A stretch of 55,288 bases of DNA from Fimbriimonadaceae bacterium. GTDB lineage: Bacteria > Armatimonadota > Fimbriimonadia > Fimbriimonadales > Fimbriimonadaceae. The notes beneath the pieces were generated by a model. It was not told the origin of the DNA, did no database searches, and was given only the letters and a program-made list of their open reading frames with translations. Positions within the stretch are counted from its first letter, which is position 1, and every line of letters begins with the position of its first letter. Positions 42,760-50,123 of this stretch are shown here, in pieces. The stretch is taken from assembly GCA_019694835.1 (NCBI GenBank), contig JAIBBE010000093.1:1-55288 (forward strand), in the 5' to 3' direction. A program made the translations under genes and the position numbers.

Positions 42760-44112
42760 TTAAGTTGCGGGCGGTACGTCATCCACCAATTCTCGCCCCC
42801 GCGTTTCGATCACGAGCGGCATCAGGAAAATCCCGACGACCGGCACGACGGCGACCCAGGCAAGCACCGTCAGTGCGCTGGCCAAGGCATCGGTGCCGCG
42901 CGCCGCGATGCTGCCGACCAAGAACGGTCCACCAGCGGCGATGATGCGACCTGCGTTGTAGCAGAAGCCCGCGCCGAGGCCTCGGAACCGCGTTGGGAAG
43001 AGCTCGGGCAGGTAGTAGGTGAACGAACCGAACACACCGAAGACGGTCATGCCAATGAAAAAGTACATGTAGAGCCGGGTCTCAGGAACCAGATCGAGGC
43101 CGAACGAGCAGAAGATAGCGACGGCAGAGAGAGCGAAGTAAATCGTGAACATCGCCTTTCGGCCCACGTACTTTGCGGCCGGTATCGTGAGCAGCGTCCC
43201 GATGAGGCCACCAATGTTGAAACAGTTCGCGGCGAGGTTCTTGTAACCGGAAACCAGGTTCGCTGCTGCCACCGCATCCAAAGCCTGCGCCTTGGCAACT
43301 CCCTGGGCAAGTCCGGTTGCGACCGTCGGAATGAATGCGTTGCAGGACCACCACATGATGAGCGCGATAAGGGCCATCGCAAAGCCGCTGATGGTCGACC
43401 GGAGCAGTTCGCCTTGGAAGAGGTCACGAATCCGCGGGGCGACTCCAGTGGCCACGCTCTTCCAACGCTCCGGTTCCTTGACGAAGGCCCGAACGGCAAA
43501 TGCGACTGCGGCGGGAATCAGTCCAAACAGGAAGACATAGCGCCAAGAGACCGTGGGCTGACCCGGAAACGCGACGTGCTCCATCAGATAGGTGACGTAG
43601 GTCGCCAAGAACAGCCCCATAGGAGCGCTGGTGTAAAGCAGCGCGCCCGCTTCGACCCGTCGCTTCTCCGGGACGACCTCGGCGACCATCGCCGCCCCCG
43701 CCGCCCACTCGCCCCCGATGCCAAGGCTGGCGATGATGCGAAAGAGCATGAGAACCCAGATGTTGGGCGCGATCGCGCATAGAGCGGTGCCGAGCGCATA
43801 CAGCACCATGGTAAGCATGAGCGTCTTCGTGCGCCCGATGCGGTCGCACACACGGCCGAACAGGATGCCGCCCGTTGCCCAGCCGAGGAGCAAGATCGAG
43901 GAAAGGATGCCGTTCCACTGCAGCGTTGCCGACTTGGCCTCCGGGCTGCCAAGGGTCAATCCAAGGAGCGTGGGTACACAGTTCGGAGCAACGTAGTTGA
44001 AGAGCAGGCTGTCGAAGACATCGAACCCCCATCCAAGCCACGCAGCGAAGAGCACCAGCCACTGGTAGCCGGTCATATCGAGCAGCGTGCGTCGTTTGGG
44101 TGCTTCTTCCAT
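42760..44112 (-). CDS. Major facilitator superfamily transporter
   Basis: The 450-residue protein has twelve hydrophobic helices. It starts GWGFDVFDSLLFNYVAPN, and the helix 2-3 loop has the MFS signature GRVCDRIGRTKTLML. VVPEKRRVEAGALLY follows and a second signature (AAKYVGRKAMFTIYF) is in the middle loop. The pattern fits metabolite:H+ symporters of the sugar or aromatic-acid type; the substrate is not predictable. The gene is transcribed away from the secreted-protein operon at 44174. Confidence 0.9.
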   Translation of the reverse strand: MEEAPKRRTLLDMTGYQWLVLFAAWLGWGFDVFDSLLFNYVAPNCVPTLLGLTLGSPEAKSATLQWNGILSSILLLGWATGGILFGRVCDRIGRTKTLMLTMVLYALGTALCAIAPNIWVLMLFRIIASLGIGGEWAAGAAMVAEVVPEKRRVEAGALLYTSAPMGLFLATYVTYLMEHVAFPGQPTVSWRYVFLFGLIPAAVAFAVRAFVKEPERWKSVATGVAPRIRDLFQGELLRSTISGFAMALIALIMWWSCNAFIPTVATGLAQGVAKAQALDAVAAANLVSGYKNLAANCFNIGGLIGTLLTIPAAKYVGRKAMFTIYFALSAVAIFCSFGLDLVPETRLYMYFFIGMTVFGVFGSFTYYLPELFPTRFRGLGAGFCYNAGRIIAAGGPFLVGSIAARGTDALASALTVLAWVAVVPVVGIFLMPLVIETRGRELVDDVPPAT

Positions 44113-44140
44113 TGGAAATCTGCTGCGAATTCCTTATAAT
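44112..44140 (+). promoter_or_regulatory. Strong sigma-70 promoter
   Basis: TTGGAA (44112-44117) and TATAAT (44135-44140) are separated by exactly 17 bases. This is the best canonical promoter in the window, followed by a 33-base leader with AAGGAG. Confidence 0.8.
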
Positions 44141-44173
44141 GGACGGGAAACTTGCACCTAAAGGAGTTGTTTG

Positions 44174-45604
44174 ATGAGAAAGTGGATCGTTGCTTCCTTC
44201 GGAGTCGCCGCCGGATTGGGTGGGTTGCTCGTCGCCGTTTCGCCTGAGGCCAGGGCCCAATCAGCAAAGGCCTTGGTATGGCTTCAGCCGTCGACTCCCG
44301 GAACCACCCAGGTGGGCCACGCCAATGTGTCCGGGACGGTCAAGTCAGGCGCGGTTCAGACCAACACGTTCCGCCTCGGCACATCGAGTACGAATGGCTA
44401 TTACCTTAGGACCGATGCGCTCGGCAATGGAACTTGGGGAGCCTTGTCCATTCCGTTGCCCTACGATGGCACTGGCCTCGACAATGGCTATGAGGGTCTG
44501 TTCAAGATCCGGAATGACGGCACCTCGGCCGCCATCTTTGCCAAGAACAACGGCAGCGGCGCTACCGCCCGACTCGCCCAGTCCAGCACCGGTGTCTATG
44601 GTGAGCACGGAACGTCGTTCAACTCGGGTCAGCTCGGCAACTCCGACAATGGAGTCTCCGGCCACAACAACTTCAATCCCTCTTATGGCTATCTGGCGGG
44701 AAACAGTGTCGGCGTATGGGGCGAGCACGGCTCGACCATGGGTGTTGGAGTACGCGGCCGAGCCTACGCCACCTCGGGAGCGGCCTATGGCGTCCTGGGA
44801 ACGTCCGCGAGCGCGAGTGGAGCAGGGGTGCGCGCAACCAATTCCGCCGGCTTTGGCACTGCCCTCGAAGGGAGTGCGATGACCAGCGGCGGCTATGGCC
44901 TTTACGCCGAGGGTGCAGCGTACGGGGTCTACGGCTACGGAAATGAGACCGGTACCCAGGTGTATGGCGGTTACCTCTATGGAAATGGGGCGAGTGCTCG
45001 GGGTGTTTATGCGTTCGCGGGCGGCACCGGAACCTTCAACTACGGCGTTCGCGGTCAGGCGTCCGGAGCCACGACGACCAGCTATGGCGTTTACTCGGTC
45101 GGCGATATGGGGACGTCGGGTGCTAAGGCGTTCGTGATCGACCACCCCCTGGATCCCGCCAACAAGTACCTGCGCCACTTCTGCGCAGAGGGGCCGGAGC
45201 CGACCAACCAGTACTCGGGCATCGTGACCACCGATGCGAAGGGCTACGCGTGGGTGATCTTGCCCCACTACTACAGCACGATCAACAAGAGTCCTCGGTA
45301 TCAACTGACCGTTGTCGACGACGGCGAAGACTTCGTGCTGGCCAAGGTGACGCAGAAGATTGACGGTCAGCGATTCCGAATTCGAACCAGCAAGCCCAAT
45401 GTCGAGGTCAGTTGGCTGGTCATCAGCGAGCGTAATGACCTGTACATGCAGCAGCATCCGCACCCGGTCGAGGTGGAGAAGGACCCCTCCGAGCGCGGAC
45501 GGTATCAGCACCCGGAACTCTACGGTTTGCCCGCAGAAATGGGCATGGACTATCAAGGTCGGCTGCGAGCAGAAACCGGGGCTAAGGTAGGATCAGCGAA
45601 ATGA
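44174..45604 (+). CDS. Secreted GVYG-repeat protein with conserved C-terminal domain
   Basis: The 476-residue protein has a signal peptide (cut near ARAQS). Residues 90-320 contain many glycine-rich repeats (GVYGEHG, GVWGEHG, GVRGRAY, GVLGTSA, GVYGYG), like phage tail-fibre beta-helices. A conserved C-terminal domain begins KAFVIDHPLDPANKYLRHF and includes CAEGPEPTNQYSGIV. It is probably displayed on or shed from the surface. ATG 44174 has AAGGAG in place. The last codons overlap the next gene by four bases. Confidence 0.8.
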   Translation: MRKWIVASFGVAAGLGGLLVAVSPEARAQSAKALVWLQPSTPGTTQVGHANVSGTVKSGAVQTNTFRLGTSSTNGYYLRTDALGNGTWGALSIPLPYDGTGLDNGYEGLFKIRNDGTSAAIFAKNNGSGATARLAQSSTGVYGEHGTSFNSGQLGNSDNGVSGHNNFNPSYGYLAGNSVGVWGEHGSTMGVGVRGRAYATSGAAYGVLGTSASASGAGVRATNSAGFGTALEGSAMTSGGYGLYAEGAAYGVYGYGNETGTQVYGGYLYGNGASARGVYAFAGGTGTFNYGVRGQASGATTTSYGVYSVGDMGTSGAKAFVIDHPLDPANKYLRHFCAEGPEPTNQYSGIVTTDAKGYAWVILPHYYSTINKSPRYQLTVVDDGEDFVLAKVTQKIDGQRFRIRTSKPNVEVSWLVISERNDLYMQQHPHPVEVEKDPSERGRYQHPELYGLPAEMGMDYQGRLRAETGAKVGSAK

Positions 45605-45903
45605 AGAATCCCGTCCGCTTCCTCGTTCCCGCTCTCCTCCTCGTCGTGGTCGGCTGCGGCCACCATGAGGAGGGTGCCGTCACTTCCAAGGAGTCACCGG
45701 CGAAGTCGTCGACGTCTGGGGCAGAGCCGACCGCGTACACGAATGAAAAGGGCGAGTTGTTCTGCCCGGTGATGAAGACCGTGATCGCCTCGAAAGAAGC
45801 GGCGGTCGGCCATCAGGACTACGAAGGGAAACGCTATTACTTCTGTTGCGGCATGTGCCCGGACAAGTTCAAGGAAAACCCGGCTCTCTACGCAAAGAAG
45901 TAA
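45601..45903 (+). CDS. Metal-binding (YHS/TRASH-like) lipoprotein
   Basis: The 100-residue protein has a lipobox VVVGC (Cys19), a linker rich in Ser and Lys, and a YHS-like domain: FCPVMKTVIASKEAAVGHQDY then RYYFCCGMCPDKFKENP. The Cys-Pro-Val-Met and Cys-Cys-Gly-Met-Cys clusters suggest copper or another soft metal ligand. It is translationally coupled (ATGA) to the secreted repeat protein upstream. Confidence 0.85.
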   Translation: MKNPVRFLVPALLLVVVGCGHHEEGAVTSKESPAKSSTSGAEPTAYTNEKGELFCPVMKTVIASKEAAVGHQDYEGKRYYFCCGMCPDKFKENPALYAKK

Positions 45904-45909
45904 CTCTGA

Positions 45910-46004
45910 AGTGGCGCGGGCATCCTGCCCGCGCTCGGGAGTCTCTCTCAGTTAGGCGTTCCAACCTCAGTTACGGCGAGCGCGGACAGGATGCCCGTGC
46001 CACT
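45910..46004. repeat. Palindromic repeat family B, complete copy
   Basis: Arms at 45910-45937 (core GCGCGGGCATCCTGCCCGCG) and 45977-46004 are inverted. Single arms lie at 1182-1208 and 54508-54535. Confidence 0.9.
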
Positions 46005-46076
46005 GTTAGGGAGACCCGCAATGTTGCGATGGGGGTTAACGCAGCATTGTGGAAAACCTCGAAAGAGGTGAATCCA

Positions 46077-47789
46077 TTGCGAAAACGGATAGCGTGCGGT
46101 GTTTTGGCGCTGGCGGTCTTGCAGGTCGCGGGTGCGCAGTCCTATCAACCGGGCGAATTGCTCATCAAGTACCGGGGCGTGAACTCGCTTCGGGCGTCAT
46201 CGGTTTCGGCCCTCGCGGGGGCGCGGCTGCAGAGCGAGAATTCGTCGCTTGGCGTGGGGCGTGTCGAATTGCCGCCGAACGTGAGCGTCGAGCAGGCGAT
46301 CGCGTTCTACCGTCGTCAGCCGGGCGTTGAATTCGTCGAGCCGAACTTCGTCGCGCGTTCGTTAGCGGTGCCGAACGATCCAATGATGGGTCAGCAGTAC
46401 GGCCTGACGAAGATGAACTGCGCGGCGGCGTGGGACCTGACCACGGGTGACCCGGGCGTCGTCATCGCGATCGTCGACACCGGAATCCAGCTCAATCACC
46501 CCGACCTCGCGGCAAAGATTGTCCCCGGCTACGACTTCGTGAACAACGACACGTCGGCCGATGATGATCAGGGCCACGGCACTCACTGCGCGGGGATTTC
46601 GGCGGCCATCACCAACAACGGCGTCGGCATCGCGGGCGTCGGCTACAACTGCAAGCTGATGCCGGTCAAGGTTCTCGACGCGAGCGGAAGCGGCTCGTAC
46701 TCAGACGTTGCCGACGGCATCACGTGGGCAGTCGACAACGGTGCCAAGGTTGTGTCGCTCAGTTTGGGCGGACCTTCGGTGAGCGCGGCTCTCGAAACGG
46801 CGGTCAATTACGCGTGGAGCCATGGCGTCGTCGTCGTTGCGGCAGCGGGCAATGACAATGTATCCGATCCGATGTACCCGGGATGGTACGCCAATGCGAT
46901 TGCAGTCGGTTCGACCGACCAAAACGACCAGAAGTCCAGTTTCAGCAACTATGGCAACTGGGTAGACGTCGCGGCGCCCGGAACCGCCATCTACAGCACC
47001 TACCCGGGCAGCAGCTATCAGACCATGAGCGGTACCTCAATGGCCACACCCGGCGTTGCCGGCCTCGCCGGCCTGCTCTGGTCGCGCATGGGCAGTTCGG
47101 GGACGAACGCTCTGGTCCGTAGCAAAATCGAATCCACGTGCGACCCGGTCGGAAGCTGGGTTGTCAACGGTCGCGTCAATGCTGGCACTGCCGTGGCGAA
47201 CGCGGGTGGTGGCGGACCAGCCGGATTGAGCGGCCTCAGTCTGGCTTCGAACACCGTGTTTGGCGGCTCGAACGTAACCGGCACAATCAGCCTCTCAGGT
47301 CAAGCGCCGTTGGGCGGATATAGTGTCAACTTGGCGTCCTCGAAGACCCAGGCGGTCGTACCCGCCAGCGTCGTCGTCCCAGCCGGCTTGTCCTCGGCCA
47401 CATTCCAGGTTACGACGTCGGGAGTCGTGACGGACATGACGGCCGTGATCACGGCGAGCAAGGGAAGCGTCCTTAAGACTTCGAACCTGCTCATCCGTGC
47501 TCCGATGGTTCTGTCTGGCTTCACCCTGACTCGGGCCCAAGTTCGCGGCCTTTCCACGCTCGGCGGCAAGGTGACGATCAGCAACACGGCTCCGGCTGCA
47601 GGTGTCACCGTGACTTTGGTCTCGAACAACGCCGCCGCCAAGATGCCGCTCTCGGTGAAGATCCGTGCGGGCCAGAGAACGGCCTCGTTCACGATTTACA
47701 CGAAACGGGTCCTGGCCACCACGGATGTCGTGCTCAGCGCGTCGTATTCGGGAGTGACGAAGACGTCCAACCTCCGGATAACCCGTTAG
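46077..47789 (+). CDS. Secreted subtilisin-like serine protease (S8)
   Basis: Counting from TTG 46077, the 570-residue protein has a signal peptide (cut near AGAQS), an inhibitor-like propeptide (GELLIKYRGVNSL to VEFVEPNF) and a catalytic domain. The triad is Asp134 (AIVDTGIQLNHPDL), His167 (GHGTHCAGI) and Ser321 (GTSMATPGVAGLAG), with the oxyanion Asn259 (AAAGND). Two Ig-like repeats follow (about 385-570). AAAGAGG lies eight bases before TTG 46077; GTG 46068 and ATG 46029 are alternatives. The length suits fervidolysin-like enzymes. Confidence 0.92.
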   Translation: MRKRIACGVLALAVLQVAGAQSYQPGELLIKYRGVNSLRASSVSALAGARLQSENSSLGVGRVELPPNVSVEQAIAFYRRQPGVEFVEPNFVARSLAVPNDPMMGQQYGLTKMNCAAAWDLTTGDPGVVIAIVDTGIQLNHPDLAAKIVPGYDFVNNDTSADDDQGHGTHCAGISAAITNNGVGIAGVGYNCKLMPVKVLDASGSGSYSDVADGITWAVDNGAKVVSLSLGGPSVSAALETAVNYAWSHGVVVVAAAGNDNVSDPMYPGWYANAIAVGSTDQNDQKSSFSNYGNWVDVAAPGTAIYSTYPGSSYQTMSGTSMATPGVAGLAGLLWSRMGSSGTNALVRSKIESTCDPVGSWVVNGRVNAGTAVANAGGGGPAGLSGLSLASNTVFGGSNVTGTISLSGQAPLGGYSVNLASSKTQAVVPASVVVPAGLSSATFQVTTSGVVTDMTAVITASKGSVLKTSNLLIRAPMVLSGFTLTRAQVRGLSTLGGKVTISNTAPAAGVTVTLVSNNAAAKMPLSVKIRAGQRTASFTIYTKRVLATTDVVLSASYSGVTKTSNLRITR

Positions 47790-47810
47790 CTCAAAGTTCT
47801 GGACACCTCC

Positions 47811-47840
47811 GAGCGCTCTCCGCATCAGCGGGGGGCGCTC
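47811..47840 (+). terminator. Terminator of the subtilase gene
   Basis: GAGCGCTCTCCGC pairs with GCGGGGGGCGCTC with two wobble pairs, followed by GTTCCTT. It overlaps the 3' end of the convergent gene. Confidence 0.6.
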
Positions 47841-48145
47841 GTTCCTTGGGGCACCTCCAGGGCACCTGCCTGCTGAAGCTCGAGGACCATGAGATAGGTC
47901 AGGGTCAACAGAACGCTTCCGAAGAACATCATGATTGTCACTCGCAGCAGGCGCAAGCCGTAGCGGAGCGCAAACAGGTTCTGGCGCTGAAGATTGAGCC
48001 TGGCTTTCTCCCGTTTGGATTCGGGAAGGATCTGCCACGACCATCGCTGAACCCGCTTCATCCACGGGCGGCGCATGAGCCAAAGCATCCACCACCATAG
48101 CCTTCGAGCGAAAAAGTCGACGGGTGATAATTGCCCGCGACTCAT
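47825..48145 (-). CDS. Small membrane protein, function unknown
   Basis: The 106-residue protein is tryptophan- and arginine-rich at the start (RRLWWWMLWLMRRPW) and has one clear membrane helix (about 68-90, VTIMMFFGSVLLTLTYLMVL). It begins six bases after the phosphatase stop, so the two form an operon. No family is recognised. Confidence 0.6.
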   Translation of the reverse strand: MSRGQLSPVDFFARRLWWWMLWLMRRPWMKRVQRWSWQILPESKREKARLNLQRQNLFALRYGLRLLRVTIMMFFGSVLLTLTYLMVLELQQAGALEVPQGTSAPR

Positions 48146-48151
48146 GCTTGT

Positions 48152-48802
48152 TTATACGCGACGAATGGTTGCATCGATCATGGGTGAACTGGGTGTTTCA
48201 AGGTGCGATGTATCCGCATACCGTTCGAGCGTCCATCCTCCGTCAGGTCGTCGGCTGAGTTCGGTGACCGACGTGTTGCCAAATCGGAACGCTCGACCGC
48301 TCTGAATCGGCGCGCCGATCAGCTTGGCGAGCAACAACCCGCAAGTGCCGCCATGACTGACCACCGCGAGACTTCCGGAGAGGGTCTGTATCCGGTTGAC
48401 GACTTGATCCAACCGAGTCCAAACGTCTGTGAGAGACTCGCCTCCCGGTGGCCGAGCCTCGTGCCACCGGTCAGGCAGACCGGCAACATCGGCCAGTTTG
48501 GCTCGCACAACGGCGTAATCCTGCCCCTCCCATTCACCAAACGACCGCTCTCTGAGCGCCGCATCCAGAACAACCGGCGCTTCCACGGCGACCCCCACCA
48601 CCTCGGCGGTTCGGAATGCCCGCTGCAAATCGCTCGTCAGTACGAGGTCGAGTCGACTGCCCTGGAAGCGAGCCGCCAACTGGGCGGCCTGCTGCATTCC
48701 GATGTCGTCAAGCTCGATGTCGGTATGGCCCTGAGCCCTGCCCAAGAGATTCCAGGGAGTCTGTCCATGACGAACGAGGTGAACTGTTAACGAACTATTC
48801 AT
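48152..48802 (-). CDS. Histidine phosphatase (phosphoglycerate mutase-like)
   Basis: The 216-residue protein has the RHG active-site motif LVRHGQTPWN (His12), ERSFGEWEG and the second catalytic histidine in AVVSHGGTCG. This places it among cofactor-dependent phosphoglycerate mutase/CobC/broad-specificity phosphatases. The short length and LTSDLQRAFRTAEV favour a phosphatase over glycolytic mutase, but the substrate is open. Confidence 0.9.
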   Translation of the reverse strand: MNSSLTVHLVRHGQTPWNLLGRAQGHTDIELDDIGMQQAAQLAARFQGSRLDLVLTSDLQRAFRTAEVVGVAVEAPVVLDAALRERSFGEWEGQDYAVVRAKLADVAGLPDRWHEARPPGGESLTDVWTRLDQVVNRIQTLSGSLAVVSHGGTCGLLLAKLIGAPIQSGRAFRFGNTSVTELSRRPDGGWTLERYADTSHLETPSSPMIDATIRRV

Positions 48803-48955
48803 GATCCGTGCGTTGTGGTGAGCGGGGAGTCCTGCCCGTATTGAGGGGCTAATCTTGCAGTTTCGACCTACTTTTCAGCAAATTCCTAAATCCAAATAGC
48901 ATACTGTCGTCCTTTGTCGGTCAGTTTCTGTAGCCGTTCCCCCCATCTGATAGGA

Positions 48956-48961
48956 TAATAT
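48956..48961 (+). promoter_or_regulatory. -10-like box of the LuxR-type regulator
   Basis: TAATAT lies seven bases before ATG 48969 and overlaps an alternative ATG at 48960, which supports the downstream start. Confidence 0.4.
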
Positions 48962-48968
48962 GGTCACG

Positions 48969-49556
48969 ATGAAGGTATCCGTCATCTGTGCCGATCCACT
49001 GATGAGCGAGGGACTGGCTAGTCTCCTCAAGCATTCTGGAGGATTTTCGGTCGTCGCAAGAGAATCACGCTTGGATCGGGGCCTCGCGTTTGCTTCCAAG
49101 CATGGCATCGAGTATGTCGTGATGACCCAGGATGCCTTGGAAGCAGAAGACGACCCGATGCTTCGCCCCCACGGTTTCATGGGGATCAAGGTCATCTTGC
49201 TGGGTACTGACGACAAGGGACTACCGTTCCATGCGACGATCGATCCGTCGTTGGGCTCAAGCGAGCTTTTCGCCGCATTGCGAAAACTCGTCGGCGACGA
49301 GTACGTCGAACCCGTCGGCGCTGCAGTGCCGCACCCTTCCGACAGTGCGAACCACGGCGTGAGCCTCAGTCCGCGCGAAAAGGACGTCGCCCGCCTCGTT
49401 GCCAGGGGACTGAGCAATCGAAACATAGCCGAGATCCTGGGCGTGCAGGAGCAAAGCATCAAGAACACCGTCAGCGGTCTGATGACCAAACTGGGTTGTG
49501 AGAATCGGGTGCAGGTTCTGCTTAAAGTGCAGAACATGGAAGTCGCCAACCGCTAG
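48969..49556 (+). CDS. LuxR-family regulator with degenerate receiver domain
   Basis: The 195-residue protein has a receiver-like N-terminal fold (KVSVICADPLMSEGLASLL) and a C-terminal LuxR helix-turn-helix (about 131-195, LSPREKDVARLVARGLSNRN). Where the phosphorylated Asp should follow beta strand 3 the sequence is EYVVMTQDA. The phosphoacceptor thus appears missing and phosphorylation-independent control is likely. No histidine kinase is nearby. Its 3' end overlaps the convergent nuclease gene by four bases. Confidence 0.85.
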   Translation: MKVSVICADPLMSEGLASLLKHSGGFSVVARESRLDRGLAFASKHGIEYVVMTQDALEAEDDPMLRPHGFMGIKVILLGTDDKGLPFHATIDPSLGSSELFAALRKLVGDEYVEPVGAAVPHPSDSANHGVSLSPREKDVARLVARGLSNRNIAEILGVQEQSIKNTVSGLMTKLGCENRVQVLLKVQNMEVANR

Positions 49557-50050
49557 CCGTTGTTCGATTCGAGAATTCCGTCCGCCACATAGATCGGGGC
49601 GTCGAACCGAACGGCCAGGGCGATCGCGTCCGAAGGTCGGCTGTCAATCTCCATCTCTTCCTCGCCCTTCTTAAGGTACAGCTTGGCGTAATACGTGGTG
49701 CTCCAAAGATCGTCGATCACGATGCGGCTCAAGGTGCAACCGAGCTTGTCGATGATGTTTCGGACCAGGTCGTGGGTCATCGGGCGGTCGGGCGTTTGGC
49801 CGTCGAGGGGAAGGCTGATGGCCTGTGCCTCGAAGGGCCCGATGAGGATGGGTACTTTCCGCTCGCCATCGCTGAGGAGGACAAAGCGCTGAATCTGGCC
49901 GTTTTGGTCGTAGCCGAAGACGCCCTCGATCTGGCACTCGATCGGGTCGCCCATTTCGATGGGCTCGGGCTCCGTCTCTTCGCTTTCATAAGGAAAGAAA
50001 GACGGCGGTTTATCCAGCCCTTCGGAATCGTCCGGCGTGTCGTCCGACAT
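49553..50050 (-). CDS. Bifunctional nuclease family protein (DUF151)
   Basis: The 165-residue protein contains the BFN/DUF151 domain: RFVLLSDGERKVPILIGPFE, LVRNIIDKLGC and the signature IDSRPSDAIALAVRFDAPIY. Plant homologues have RNase and DNase activity; bacterial roles are not settled. An acidic N-terminal extension of about 35 residues precedes the domain. A TATCTT box ends exactly six bases before ATG 50050, with GAAGG also there. Confidence 0.9.
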   Translation of the reverse strand: MSDDTPDDSEGLDKPPSFFPYESEETEPEPIEMGDPIECQIEGVFGYDQNGQIQRFVLLSDGERKVPILIGPFEAQAISLPLDGQTPDRPMTHDLVRNIIDKLGCTLSRIVIDDLWSTTYYAKLYLKKGEEEMEIDSRPSDAIALAVRFDAPIYVADGILESNNG

Positions 50051-50056
50051 ACCTTC

Positions 50057-50062
50057 AAGATA
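50057..50062 (-). promoter_or_regulatory. -10 box of a predicted leaderless promoter
   Basis: On the minus strand TATCTT is six bases from the DUF151 ATG. Confidence 0.45.
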
Positions 50063-50123
50063 CCGCAGGTCCTGGGGCTTCCGTGCACTATCCTGTAATG
50101 GGCCGGTAGATCAGGTGATACCT

